Assembly (NCBI RefSeq): GCF_012184425.1
Contig: NZ_VTOW01000002.1
Span: 434,001-498,000 of the forward strand
DNA length: 64,000 nt
Source: Candidatus Manganitrophus noduliformans
Lineage (GTDB): Bacteria; Nitrospirota; Nitrospiria; SBBL01; Manganitrophaceae
Direction: 5' to 3'
Below, piece by piece: positions 44,409-53,606 of this stretch (position 1 is the stretch's first letter; each line of letters begins with the position of its first letter). The notes beneath the pieces were generated by a model. It had not been told where the DNA came from, made no database searches, and saw only the letters and a list, made by a program, of their open reading frames with translations. Made by a program: the position numbers and the translations under genes.

Positions 44409-45698
44409 TTACTCTACGGCTGGAACATGACTCAGCAAAATAATGTGGTCGAGCACCGAATAGTCGTATTGATCGAGACCCTCCGGGCCGATCACATGGG
44501 CCCGCCCCGCATGAAGGATAATGTCCCGGGCCGGCCGGTTTTGAAAAAGGCCGATCTCGACGAGGTTCAGCGGATCCTGCGCATCAAACACCTGAAAACC
44601 AAACGCCCCGTCTGCAACAAATAAGGTATTCGCATCGATGGCCAGCCCATACGGGTCGTTCAGCGAATAGGACTTGAGGAGTGCCGGCGCAGACAAGTCC
44701 GAGAGATCCAAAATATCGAGCCGATTCATTCCCAAACCGCAACGTCCGCCCGCGCGCAAAGTGACATAACCGGTATCACCACTCACCACAACCGGATCGC
44801 ATTGCCAAGCATGCTGAAATCTCGAAGTAAAGGTGGGCTGCTCCGGAGCGCTGATATCGATGATCTGCACGCCGGTTTGCCCGCCGACGAACAACGCCTC
44901 TTTGTAGGGGTACAATGTTTCAATGTCCAAACCAAGTTCGAGGGCATTCATGTAAGCCGGATGTTCGGGATCAATGATCGATACCGTTTTGAGGCTCGAC
45001 CCGGCCAACAAATAGAGATGGTCATGAACAATCGTGATCCGGGCCAGCGATCCATTCACCCCGGTCGACTGGTCCGCTGGAGACGCTGCGGCAGGCCGCG
45101 AAGCGTGAGTGCCCCCTCCTGAGCAACCGGAATTGTGTACATCACTGAAGCCGTCGCCGCAGCCGCCGCCGGAGCTCACAAGCTCTCTTCCAACAACCAC
45201 CCCCCTGCTCGGGTCGATCGGCTCGCTCCAAAAAGTCTCTTCCTGAAACAATGGTTCGTTTGGATAAATGTTCTCCAAACGCCCCGTTACAAAAGCTTCC
45301 GCCGGATTGGCAACGTCGATGGCGACCAGATCGACAAAGCTGTCCGCATAGAGGATGTCCCCTTTCATGGCAAGATCGATGTTCCCAGGCACCTGAATAA
45401 AGGCGATATCCTGCGGCGAGCTCGGATCACGATTGTCGATAATATGGATTCCCCGGAGACGTTCACTCACAAAGATCCATTGATCTTTCACCATGATTTT
45501 CCCCGGATCTTTGAGAGGCTCCACCGGTTGAGATCGAAACGCGCTTCGAAGCGCGTCAAACGACAGATAGATCGGTCGATATAAGTCCATGACGGGGACA
45601 CATGACGTCGAATGCGAAACCCGAATCATGAGCAGGGAAAAGAGAGCGATAAAAGCGAATACCTTAATACTCGCCGGGATTGTTTTCCTTCGACTCAA
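44409..45698 (-). CDS. Secreted LVIVD-repeat beta-propeller protein
   Basis: The 429-residue precursor has a signal (VFAFIALFSLLMIRVSHS). It has repeated blades of the LVIVD type: GIHIIDNRDPSSPQDIAF, DLVAIDVANPAEAF, TVSIIDPEHPAYM, GVQIIDISAPEQPTF, RLDILDLSDLSAPALL, GFQVFDAQDPLNLVE. These form a propeller. A Gly/Cys/Ser-rich insertion (~180-210) interrupts it. TTG 45698 is the likely start, with GGTGAG upstream. Such proteins are extracytoplasmic; no partner is evident. Confidence 0.82.
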   Translation of the reverse strand: MSRRKTIPASIKVFAFIALFSLLMIRVSHSTSCVPVMDLYRPIYLSFDALRSAFRSQPVEPLKDPGKIMVKDQWIFVSERLRGIHIIDNRDPSSPQDIAFIQVPGNIDLAMKGDILYADSFVDLVAIDVANPAEAFVTGRLENIYPNEPLFQEETFWSEPIDPSRGVVVGRELVSSGGGCGDGFSDVHNSGCSGGGTHASRPAAASPADQSTGVNGSLARITIVHDHLYLLAGSSLKTVSIIDPEHPAYMNALELGLDIETLYPYKEALFVGGQTGVQIIDISAPEQPTFTSRFQHAWQCDPVVVSGDTGYVTLRAGGRCGLGMNRLDILDLSDLSAPALLKSYSLNDPYGLAIDANTLFVADGAFGFQVFDAQDPLNLVEIGLFQNRPARDIILHAGRAHVIGPEGLDQYDYSVLDHIILLSHVPAVE

Positions 45699-46020
45699 TG
45701 TCTCTCACCGAAAATGAGATAAAAATAACCGGACGAACCCCTGCACCGCCCCTACTAAGGACTGTGATTATTATATCCTTATGAGGTGATCGGATGGAAT
45801 ACCAAAAATGGAGAAATTCGTTCTGGAAAAAAGATCTCCTTTCCCATCCGATCGTCCCTCTGGGACCCGGCCCACCCTGACCCATCTAAATGAATCCTTG
45901 ATGAAATAAACCGCTCTACACATCGAACAGATTGATCTTTCCCCCTGGTTTTGCTAAGCTAAAATCAATTTTCCGCTGACGGTCCTCTCAATCAAAACCT
46001 ACTGAATAAGGAGACAACGG
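45699..46020. other. Divergent intergenic region
   Basis: It holds the starts of transcription for the propeller gene (left) and the aldolase (right). Beyond the inverted repeat and 28-codon frame described separately, I see an AT-rich CTAAAAT box near 45958-45964 that could be a -10 for the aldolase. Confidence 0.35.
45788..45853. repeat. Perfect 10-bp inverted repeat around a tiny open frame
   Basis: GATCGGATGG (45788-45797) and CCATCCGATC (45844-45853) are perfect complements. A 28-codon frame from ATG 45794, with GAGG seven bases upstream, runs to 45880 across it. Either a small RNA hairpin or a tiny peptide gene is possible; neither is proven. Confidence 0.4.
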
Positions 46021-47475
46021 ATGCAGTTCGAAACGATGAGCCAGCTCGGCGATACGATCAAAGGCATCATTGAAATTTCGAATGGCCAGGTGAAGGTGCT
46101 CGATCCGGGCCGGGTGCGCGGGGCGCTCATCGATCGGCTCGTCCACACCGCCGTTTTTCATGAGAAACCCGACATGCGCGCCACCGCCCGATGGGTCATC
46201 AAAATGGCCGCGCCCCAGCTCGGGGTTCACCTCGCTTCCATCCAGCCGCTGTATGAAGCGATGGGCCGGGGCGAGGTCGACGGCTTCACCGCGCCGGCGG
46301 TCAACGTCCGGGGGATGGCATACGACACCGCCCGCGCCCTGATCCGATCGGCCAATCGGAACAACGTCGGCGCCTTCATCCTGGAGATCGCCAAGTCCGA
46401 AATGGGCTACACCCATCAGTCCCCCGCCGAATATGCCGCCGTCATGACCGCCGCCGCCATCCAGGAGGGCTACCAAGGCCCCCTCTTCATTCAGGGAGAT
46501 CACATCCAGCTCAATGCGAAGAAGTTCAAGGAGAACCGGCAGAAGGAGGTCGACGGCGTCCGCAAGCTGATGAAGGAGGCGATCACCGCCGGCTTCTTCA
46601 ACATCGACATCGACTCCTCCACCCTGGTCGATCTCGACAGGCCGAACGTAGTCGAGCAGCAGCGGGACAATTTCGAGGTCGGGGCCGATCTGACCGCCTA
46701 TGTCCGGTCGCTGGAGCCGAAAGGGGTCACCATCTCGGTCGGCGGGGAGATCGGCGAGGTCGGCGGGAAAAATTCGACGGTCGAGGAGTTCAAGGTCTAT
46801 ATCGACAACTATCTGGCGACCCTTCAGAAGATGAAGCCGGGCGCCAAAGGGATCAGCAAGATCTCGGTCCAGACCGGAACGAGTCATGGCGGCGTTCCGA
46901 TGCCCGACGGCACCGTTGCCAAGGTGAAGCTCGACTTCGGCGTGCTGGAATCGATCTCGAAGGTGGCGCGTCAAGCGTACGGCCTCGCCGGCGCGGTCCA
47001 GCACGGCGCTTCCACCCTGCCGCCGGAGGTCTTCGACCGCTTCCCGAAAACCGGGACCGCCGAGATTCACCTCGCCACCGAGTTCCAGAACATGATCTAT
47101 GAACAGCTCCCCGCCTCCTTCAAAGAGGAGATCTACGCCTACCTGCGGGAGGAATGCAAGGACGAGATGAAATCGGGGCAGACCGACGAGCAGTTCATCT
47201 ACAAGACCCGGAAAAAGGCGCTCGGACCGTTCAAGAAGCGCTTCTGGAATCTTCCAACCGATCTTCGGCAGAAGATCGGTCAGGTCTTGGAAGACAAATT
47301 CACCTTCCTTTTTAACAAGCTCAACGTCGTCGGAACCAAAAACGTGGTCACCCAGTGGGTCAAGCCGATCGAGGTTTCGTTCGCCATCCGCGACGAGATC
47401 GCCGCGGCCGAGGCCGAAACGAAGGCCGCCGCGCAGCCGGCGAAGAAAGAAGAGGTCAATCCGAATGCAGACTGA
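46021..47475 (+). CDS. Class II fructose-bisphosphate aldolase family protein
   Basis: The 484-residue TIM-barrel protein has class II aldolase features: AFILEIAKSEMGYTHQSPAE, LFIQGDHIQLNAKKF (metal His), GFFNIDIDSSTLVDLD, ISVGGEIGEVGGKNSTVEEF and VQTGTSHGGVPMPDG (phosphate/metal loop). It is longer than typical Fba (~350) and belongs to a long form with an extended C-terminus. It probably cleaves fructose-1,6-bisphosphate or a related sugar. AAGGAG precedes ATG 46021. It overlaps the next gene by 11 bases. Confidence 0.9.
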   Translation: MQFETMSQLGDTIKGIIEISNGQVKVLDPGRVRGALIDRLVHTAVFHEKPDMRATARWVIKMAAPQLGVHLASIQPLYEAMGRGEVDGFTAPAVNVRGMAYDTARALIRSANRNNVGAFILEIAKSEMGYTHQSPAEYAAVMTAAAIQEGYQGPLFIQGDHIQLNAKKFKENRQKEVDGVRKLMKEAITAGFFNIDIDSSTLVDLDRPNVVEQQRDNFEVGADLTAYVRSLEPKGVTISVGGEIGEVGGKNSTVEEFKVYIDNYLATLQKMKPGAKGISKISVQTGTSHGGVPMPDGTVAKVKLDFGVLESISKVARQAYGLAGAVQHGASTLPPEVFDRFPKTGTAEIHLATEFQNMIYEQLPASFKEEIYAYLREECKDEMKSGQTDEQFIYKTRKKALGPFKKRFWNLPTDLRQKIGQVLEDKFTFLFNKLNVVGTKNVVTQWVKPIEVSFAIRDEIAAAEAETKAAAQPAKKEEVNPNAD

Positions 47476-48313
47476 TCACGATCATCGAAGATCGGCGGCC
47501 CCCCGCCTTGGCGCACTCTTTCTCACCCTTGCGATCTTCTTGCCCGCGACCTCCGGGGCCGGGGTGATCCTCAGCTTCGAGGCGAACGCTTCGAAAGAGG
47601 CCCCCTCCGCCAGCCGATTCACACTGGAAGGAAAGAAGCTCCGCGCCGAAGATCCTCATGGAGGGGTCATGATCTTCGACGGAGACAAGCAGACCCTCTG
47701 GACGATCGACCCGAATAAAAAGCGCTACACAGAGACCACCGAGGCCGACGCGAACCGGATCAAAGCGATGCGACAGCAGATGGAGCAGCAGATGGAGGAG
47801 CGGCTGAAAGCGCTCCCCCCCGATCAACGCAAGGAGATGGAAGCGCGCCTGGAAGAGATGAAGATCAAGCCGGTCGATCCCCCGACGCTGACCTTCGAGC
47901 CGGCCGGCGGGACGAAGAAAACCGAACACGGCTTCTCGTGCAAGCCGTACCGCGTCCTCGCCGATGGAAAACCGATCGAAGAAGCCTGCTTTATCCCTTG
48001 GGAGGAGGCCGGCCTCTCGGTCGATGATTTCCGGGCTTTTGACGCCCTCGATCAATTCTTCAGAAAGCTCGGCACCCAAGGGGGGAATCAGCAGAACCAC
48101 ATCTTCGCCGACCTCGTCCAATCCCCCGGCATCCCCGCCCACGTCGCGATGATCGGCCCCGACGGAACCCTCGGCGTCGAACAGGACCTTGTCGTCCTGA
48201 AAAAAGAGGAGATCCCCTCCGACCAATTCGTCCCGCCGGCCGGACTGAAAAAAGAATCGCTCTTCGGAAGCGGAGGGGGAGGCGGAGAAGGCCACGGTGA
48301 TCCGAGAATGTAG
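47465..48313 (+). CDS. Secreted DUF4412-type protein
   Basis: The 282-residue precursor has a signal-like hydrophobic stretch (LGALFLTLAIFLPATSGAG). The mature part has paired beta strands (GKKLRAEDPHGGVMIFDGDK, LWTIDPNKKRYTE), a helical Gln/Glu-rich segment and a second half that resembles DUF4412/LolA-like lipid-binding shapes. It ends in a Gly-rich tail. Function is unknown. It starts inside the aldolase 3' end, so it is co-translated with it. Confidence 0.7.
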   Translation: MQTDHDHRRSAAPRLGALFLTLAIFLPATSGAGVILSFEANASKEAPSASRFTLEGKKLRAEDPHGGVMIFDGDKQTLWTIDPNKKRYTETTEADANRIKAMRQQMEQQMEERLKALPPDQRKEMEARLEEMKIKPVDPPTLTFEPAGGTKKTEHGFSCKPYRVLADGKPIEEACFIPWEEAGLSVDDFRAFDALDQFFRKLGTQGGNQQNHIFADLVQSPGIPAHVAMIGPDGTLGVEQDLVVLKKEEIPSDQFVPPAGLKKESLFGSGGGGGEGHGDPRM

Positions 48314-48684
48314 GGGAGAAAGTAAGGGGTCAGAATAAAGGACGAAGCGTCTGCGCGTCTGAGGCATACCGCCTCGAACCTTCCCGCCCCCCCCTTTACC
48401 CCTTTTATATAGATGTTTCGCCCTCCTCCTCAAGTCGTCTGTCGAAGCATCATCCATGATGGTCTTTTGGTGCAAGTGTGATCGGACAGTTTTTCCAGTT
48501 GCGCCGAGATGGCGCCTGAAGCAGATCCCTCCCCAAACCCCGAAAGTCCCTTTAACCAACCTAAGAAATACTCCTATCAATAAAACTTCATCTGTTATAA
48601 TATCCCGGTGCAGAGTTGTAGAACAGCTTCGCAATAGGTTTTCCAACAGCGAAAGCTCAGGCCTCCCCTCTGAAATGGATAAAA
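48314..48684 (+). promoter_or_regulatory. Intergenic region with a TATAAT box before the CPBP gene
   Basis: There is no supported coding frame. A consensus TATAAT at 48596-48601 lies about 85 bases before the start at 48685, but its -35 region is poor. The remainder shows no repeat or RNA I recognise. Confidence 0.4.
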
Positions 48685-50001
48685 ATGTTTCTGGACTGGC
48701 GGGTTTGGCTTTTTTTTCTTATCTATTTTGTGGCCGTTGTCCTCTTTCTGAAAAGGATCGAAAGGGGACCTGCTCCGGCCGAATCTGAAGTCAACCGTGA
48801 GGAGTTTAAAAACGTCTCGGTATCTGCCGGAGAGCTTATTCTCGGAATTTTTCTTCCCTTTCTGCTCAATGACCTTGTCAGTTTCGTTGCCTCTTTTTCT
48901 TTTTCTAAAATGCCTTGGAGACTGGTTTCACTCAATTTTTGGGTGCCAATCGTTTTCAGTCTGGTGTCCCTCCTATATGCGCTGATTGTTTGTAAAAAGG
49001 GAGGGCTCTGGCCGCTCTTTCGTTCGACCTCTCCTCCGACAATCCCTCCGATGCTTTTAAAAGGATTTTTTTTGGCCTGCGCGACGAGTTATCTCGTAGG
49101 AGTAAGTTATGGTGGACTAGAGTGGATATTTCAACAGAAGCCCCAGGTGCGCACTCCCCCGGTTTTCGGAACCTTTGCTCCCAATGGTCTAATGGCCGTC
49201 TTGCACATCCTCGCGAAATTCACCATCATTCCGCTAGTGGAAGAAATTTACTTTCGCGGGTTTCTTTATAATGTCTTGAAGACCCGCCTTCCGATGCTGG
49301 CTGCAGCAGTGCTTCAAGCCATTCTGTTCGGAGCGGCCCATCGTGTCGGTTTCTTGGGCGGGATTCTCTATTTTTTGTTTGGGATGGTATTCGTCGCTGC
49401 CTATGAAACGCGAAAAAAATTAATCTTCCCCGTCCTGGTCCATGGCTTCATCAGTGCCATAGCACTTATGCCGGCGCTCATTATGGAGGTTCAGAATTTT
49501 CACATGCCTGCCTCTAATTGGGAAGAGGCTCAAACCACACCCGCTTGGATCGAATCGGTCCCGCCCGCCTGGGTAAAGAAAAAAGAGGATGGAATGAAAC
49601 AATGGCAATATGCAATTGATACCTGGGGGAGTCAAGGTTCTAAACGATGGAAGCAAGAGATCAACGCGTTTAATGCCGTCTGCACATGGTTCCCGGAAGA
49701 TCGAACGGCATGTGCGAAAGCGAAGATCGGAATTGTTTGGGTTTATTTCTATCTGAATGATTACCGAAGGTCTGTGATCGAAGCGGACCGTCTGATCCAG
49801 AAGTATCCGGATCAGGAGGAACAGGTGGCAGCGGCCTTATTAAGGCGAGGGATCGGCTATCTGTTGCTCCAGGAGTTGGAGAAAAGCCGAAGCTCTTTCG
49901 AGAGGGTACTCAATGAGTTTAGTCAATTCGAAAAACCCCGTGATGAAGCGGAAAGAAGAATAAAATGGTTGAATGGAATTGAATGGAAAGGGACTCCTTG
50001 A
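48685..50001 (+). CDS. CPBP-family intramembrane protease with C-terminal TPR-like region
   Basis: The 438-residue protein has about eight membrane helices. The CPBP (Abi) signature includes the glutamate pair in LVEEIYFRGFLYNVLKTR and FGAAHRVGFLGGILYFLFG with its His. After ~290 the protein becomes soluble, with TPR-like helices (IVWVYFYLNDYRRSVIEADR, AAALLRRGIGYLLLQELEKS). CPBP enzymes include Rce1-like CAAX proteases and bacteriocin-immunity proteins. The TPR extension may recruit substrates. The ribosome site of ATG 48685 is weak. Confidence 0.88.
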   Translation: MFLDWRVWLFFLIYFVAVVLFLKRIERGPAPAESEVNREEFKNVSVSAGELILGIFLPFLLNDLVSFVASFSFSKMPWRLVSLNFWVPIVFSLVSLLYALIVCKKGGLWPLFRSTSPPTIPPMLLKGFFLACATSYLVGVSYGGLEWIFQQKPQVRTPPVFGTFAPNGLMAVLHILAKFTIIPLVEEIYFRGFLYNVLKTRLPMLAAAVLQAILFGAAHRVGFLGGILYFLFGMVFVAAYETRKKLIFPVLVHGFISAIALMPALIMEVQNFHMPASNWEEAQTTPAWIESVPPAWVKKKEDGMKQWQYAIDTWGSQGSKRWKQEINAFNAVCTWFPEDRTACAKAKIGIVWVYFYLNDYRRSVIEADRLIQKYPDQEEQVAAALLRRGIGYLLLQELEKSRSSFERVLNEFSQFEKPRDEAERRIKWLNGIEWKGTP

Positions 50002-50092
50002 CCTTGATTCGGCTCTGACTTGCCCCCTCATCCTATCCGGGTAGGAGGCAGACGAAAGTGTCGTAGGCTCACTTGCAGCGGCTTCCCCATGA

Positions 50093-50719
50093 TTATGAAC
50101 CCTTCGTCACATTGTTTAAACTCTTCCAAAGATACCAGGTTGCAATCGATCGGTAGGGCCGCCACGGTTCGGCGATCTTCTGAATTCTTTCGGGGGAGGG
50201 AATCTTCCGCAGCCTGTACGCCCGCTGGACCGCCTTCTTCAATCCGAGATCGCCCACCGGCAAGACATCGGTTCTATTCAAAGCAAAGATCAAGAACATC
50301 TCCGCCGTCCACCGCCCGATCCCCTTCACCGCGACCAGCCGGGCAATCACCTCCTCATCCGGCAACCGATGAAACTCCTTCGGCCGGATTTCACCGGCGA
50401 TCCACCGTTCGGCCAGATCTTTCACATAAGCGATTTTCTGCCGTGAGAGGCCAACCCCGCGGAGTTCCTCCTCCGGGATGGAAAAGATCGCCTTCGGTGT
50501 GACCAAGCTGCGAGGACAGATTGCGACAAGGCGTTGAAAGATGGTATCGGCCGCTTTCACCGAGAGCTGCTGCGAGACGATCGCCTCGACCAGGGAGACG
50601 AAAGGGTCGGGAGCAGGGGTCAAGCGGCAAGGACCGATCGCATCGATAAAGGTCGATAACACCGGGTCGGCCTCGGCGAGCGCACGGCAGGCCGATTCAA
50701 AACCGCCGTTCTGCGACAT
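50093..50719 (-). CDS. DNA-3-methyladenine glycosylase II-like (AlkA-type HhH-GPD)
   Basis: The ~208-residue protein has DPFVSLVEAIVSQQLSVKAA, GVGLSRQKIAYVKDLAERW, the hairpin LVAVKGIGRWTAEMFLIFAL and catalytic Asp in VLPVGDLGLKKAV. These are the AlkA-family features, and it lacks the Fe-S cluster, unlike the glycosylases in the defence operon. It excises alkylated purines. The start is ATG 50719; a TTG four codons upstream is possible. It follows the uup gene's stop by 22 bases in the same direction. Confidence 0.93.
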   Translation of the reverse strand: MSQNGGFESACRALAEADPVLSTFIDAIGPCRLTPAPDPFVSLVEAIVSQQLSVKAADTIFQRLVAICPRSLVTPKAIFSIPEEELRGVGLSRQKIAYVKDLAERWIAGEIRPKEFHRLPDEEVIARLVAVKGIGRWTAEMFLIFALNRTDVLPVGDLGLKKAVQRAYRLRKIPSPERIQKIAEPWRPYRSIATWYLWKSLNNVTKGS

Positions 50720-50741
50720 ATTCTTTATCAAGATTCACCCT

Positions 50742-52679
50742 TCATCCCGCCCGTTTGCTCTCCAGCGCTTCCCACCGGGCAATCCTCTCCTCTAAGGTTT
50801 TTTCGATTTGGGAAAGCTCATTCGACCAGTCGGTCACTCCGGCGGCACTCTTGGCATGCGCCGACGGATCGGCAAAAAAGATCTCCAGCTCCCGCTTCCT
50901 CGCCTCCAGTTTTTCAATCTCCCGTTCGATTCCTTCCAGCTCTTTCTTTTCCTTGAAGCTGAGCCCTTTTCGGTTAACCGGTGCGGTCGGCTTTTGCGAG
51001 GATCCGTTCGCCGCGCTTTTTTCCAGCCCGTCACGGCGATCAGCGGAAGGGACCTTCTCCCCTTTCGCCAACGCCTCCTCATTTTTAAGGCGGGTCAGAT
51101 AGGTTTCATAATTTCCCTCGGTGTAGCGGACGCGCCCCTCCCCTTCGAAGCTCAAAATGCCGGTGGCGACCTTGTCGAGAAAAAACCGGTCGTGGGTCAC
51201 CATCAGAACACAGCCGTTGTAGCCGACGAGGGCGTCGTCGAAAAGCTGAAGGGTCGGGATATCGAGATCGTTCGTCGGCTCGTCGAGAATCAGAAAGTTG
51301 GCGCTCTCCAGCATCATCTTCGCCAAAATCAGGCGCGCCTTCTCGCCCCCGGACAACGTGCGGATGAACCGCTTTTGATCGTGATGTTCGAAGAGAAAAT
51401 CGGCGAGGTAGCCGGTTTTGTGCCGCCGCTGCTCCCCCACCGTCACCCAGTCTCCCTCTCCGAGCGCCTCCTCCACTTTAAGATTTGGGTCGATCGACTC
51501 CCGCTTCTGATCGAAGTAAGCAATTTTGGTGTTCTTTCCACGGACAATTCGGCCCGCGGTCGGAAGCTCCTCCCCCAGGATCATCCGGAGAAGGGTCGTT
51601 TTCCCCGCGCCGTTCGGCCCAATCATCCCGATCCGATCCCCCGCCTTGAGCTTGAGGCTGAGATTTCGAATCAAGAGCCGGCTCTCGAAAGACTTTCCGA
51701 GCTCATCCAACTCCAAGATGGTATGGCCGAGCCGGTGGTCCGACTGGAGATGAAGCCCGATGTCGCGCTCGACATGCTCTTTCCGCTGATCCTGCATCGT
51801 ATAAAATCGTTCGATGCGGGCCTTCGATTTCGTCGTCCGCGCCTTGGGTCCGCGCCGCATCCATTCCGACTCCCGGCGCAGCAGGGTGACCAATCTCCCC
51901 TGCTCCCGGGATTCGTGGAGCAACCGCTCGGCCTTCCCCTCCAGATAGTCGAGATAGCCTCCCAGGTAACTGTAGACGCCGCCCGATTCGATCTCGAAGA
52001 TCCGCTGGGCCACCCGGTCGAGAAAGTAGCGGTCGTGGGTGACCAGCATGACGGCGCCCGGATAGGCGATCAAGAATTCTTCCAGCCAGGCGGTTGTCGC
52101 CGCATCGAGGTGGTTCGTCGGCTCGTCGAGCAAAAGAAGATCGGGCGACTGTAAGACCAGCTTCGCCAACGCCACCCGTTTTCGCATCCCACCGCTGAGC
52201 ATCTCTATCTTCTGATTGCGGTCCGCAATGCCGAGTTGCAGCAGAACCTCATCCACCCGATGATCGATCTGCCATCCCTGGTGGTGATCGAACCACTCCC
52301 CGAGCGCCTGCTGCTCTTTGAGAAGCTTTTCCATCTCCGCCGGGGTCGCCCCCCGCATCGCCTCGCCGATCGCCTGGTAGCGATCGCGCTTTTGAAGAAT
52401 CTCGACCAGCGCCGACCCGACCTCTTCGGCGACGGTCCAGTGCTCCGTCAAAACGGGGTCTTGCGGGAGGGCGCCGATCGAAATCCCCCGCTTATAGGAG
52501 ACCTCTCCCCCGTCGGCCGGCTCAATCCCTGCAATGATCTGGAAGAGGGTCGTTTTGCCGCAGCCGTTTCGCCCGACAAAACCGACTTTTTCCGATTCCC
52601 CGACGGTCAAGGTCACATCCCGCAGGACCTGCTTCAACCCATATGATTTGGAAACATGTGAAAGATCGAGAAGATTCAT
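50742..52679 (-). CDS. uup: ABC-F family ATPase (Uup-like)
   Basis: The 645-residue protein has two ABC domains: first Walker A VGFVGRNGCGKTTLFQIIAG, signature LSGGMRKRVALAKL and DLLLLDEPTNHLD; second GMIGPNGAGKTTLLRMILG, LSGGEKARLILAKM and FLILDEPTNDLD. A basic linker and a C-terminal coiled coil (FKEKKELEGIEREIEKLEAR) follow, which is typical of Uup. There are no membrane helices, so this is a soluble ABC-F protein acting on ribosomes or DNA structure. The true start is ATG 52679 (MNLLDLSHVSKSYG); the longer frame upstream is not protein-like. Confidence 0.94.
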   Translation of the reverse strand: MNLLDLSHVSKSYGLKQVLRDVTLTVGESEKVGFVGRNGCGKTTLFQIIAGIEPADGGEVSYKRGISIGALPQDPVLTEHWTVAEEVGSALVEILQKRDRYQAIGEAMRGATPAEMEKLLKEQQALGEWFDHHQGWQIDHRVDEVLLQLGIADRNQKIEMLSGGMRKRVALAKLVLQSPDLLLLDEPTNHLDAATTAWLEEFLIAYPGAVMLVTHDRYFLDRVAQRIFEIESGGVYSYLGGYLDYLEGKAERLLHESREQGRLVTLLRRESEWMRRGPKARTTKSKARIERFYTMQDQRKEHVERDIGLHLQSDHRLGHTILELDELGKSFESRLLIRNLSLKLKAGDRIGMIGPNGAGKTTLLRMILGEELPTAGRIVRGKNTKIAYFDQKRESIDPNLKVEEALGEGDWVTVGEQRRHKTGYLADFLFEHHDQKRFIRTLSGGEKARLILAKMMLESANFLILDEPTNDLDIPTLQLFDDALVGYNGCVLMVTHDRFFLDKVATGILSFEGEGRVRYTEGNYETYLTRLKNEEALAKGEKVPSADRRDGLEKSAANGSSQKPTAPVNRKGLSFKEKKELEGIEREIEKLEARKRELEIFFADPSAHAKSAAGVTDWSNELSQIEKTLEERIARWEALESKRAG

Positions 52680-52793
52680 CCGTTTTGTTCTCCCAGTCCA
52701 AAAGCGATTGATTATAGCACATTCGGAAGGCTCCGCCCCGAGGTCTTGTGCCGTTATAACCGAACCATCTAGAATAGAGCTAAGAAGGAATTC

Positions 52794-53492
52794 ATGGAAA
52801 AGAGAGCGAAGCGAAAGAATACGGCGAATCAGCCATGCTCGATTTTTGAAGATCGGCGGGAGGCGGGACGGGCATTGGCGGAGCGGTTGCTCCATTATGG
52901 AGGAGACCAGAGCGTGCTGCTGGTCGCCCTTTCTCCGGGCGGCGTGATCGTCGGGAGGGAAATCGCCTTGTCGCTCTGCGCGCCGATGGTGCTGTTTCGC
53001 TCCCGGAAGTTGCCGATTCCGGGAAATCCGAAGCTCTCCTTCGGCGCCATGACAGAGGCGGGCGGGATCTGCCTCCTCTCCGACATGATCAGCCGTTATG
53101 AGATCCCCGACCGCTACATCCAAGAGACGATTACATCGAAAAAAGAAGAGATCCTTCAACGGCGCCGGCGATTCAGAAAAACGTCGTTGGGTTTCGATCT
53201 GGGGGGCAGGAGGGTGATTGTCGTCGACGAAGGGATTGCTAGCGGCGCGGTCCTCTTTTCAGCCCTTCAGTGGCTCCGGGCGGAAGGGGCCGGCCATCGG
53301 ATCGTCGCCCTTCCGGTGAGTCCTCAAGCAAAGCTTCCCCGGATCAAGGCGCTCTCCGAAGAGAGCCTGGTGCTTCACCCGGTCCCTTCGTTCCATTCGG
53401 TCGAATGTTACTACCGCCGTTTCGATCCGGTCTCCGACGAGGCCGCCCGCGCGATTCTGTTGACCCTGAATAAGAGACCTCTCGCCGCCTGA
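52794..53492 (+). CDS. Phosphoribosyltransferase-like protein
   Basis: The 232-residue protein resembles PRTase-fold proteins such as those fused to dienelactone hydrolases: VLLVALSPGGVIVGREIALS, LSFGAMTEAGG, and the PRPP-binding motif RVIVVDEGIASGAVLFSAL, in which the usual second Asp is Glu. FHSVECYYRRFDPVSDEEA-like sequence ends the domain. The substrate is unknown. AAGGAATTC precedes ATG 52794. Confidence 0.85.
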   Translation: MEKRAKRKNTANQPCSIFEDRREAGRALAERLLHYGGDQSVLLVALSPGGVIVGREIALSLCAPMVLFRSRKLPIPGNPKLSFGAMTEAGGICLLSDMISRYEIPDRYIQETITSKKEEILQRRRRFRKTSLGFDLGGRRVIVVDEGIASGAVLFSALQWLRAEGAGHRIVALPVSPQAKLPRIKALSEESLVLHPVPSFHSVECYYRRFDPVSDEAARAILLTLNKRPLAA

Positions 53493-53553
53493 AAAACCAT
53501 CGCCAAGCCGGAAATTCAGATCGAGCTGGCCGATCCAAAACGGAAGGAGCTGG

Positions 53554-53573
53554 ATTCCCGTTTTCGCGGGAAT
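53554..53573. repeat. Palindromic intergenic repeat (ATTCCCG...CGGGAAT)
   Basis: A perfect seven-base stem around TTTTCG, within GGATTCCCG...CGGGAATGACG, has the look of the widespread short palindromic repeats of bacterial intergenic regions. It lies between convergent genes; there is no T-run, so it is not a standard terminator. Confidence 0.55.
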
Positions 53574-53606
53574 GACGACCGAGGCACCGTTCCTCTGATG
53601 TCGCCG

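Noticed and set aside
50742-53159. Longer Uup frame beginning at 53159
   Set aside because: The extra N-terminal ~160 residues are not protein-like and overlap the divergent phosphoribosyltransferase gene; ABC-F homology begins at ATG 52679.
53554-53573. Palindrome as a bidirectional terminator
   Set aside because: Only a seven-base stem and no T-run on either side; better described as a short intergenic palindromic repeat.
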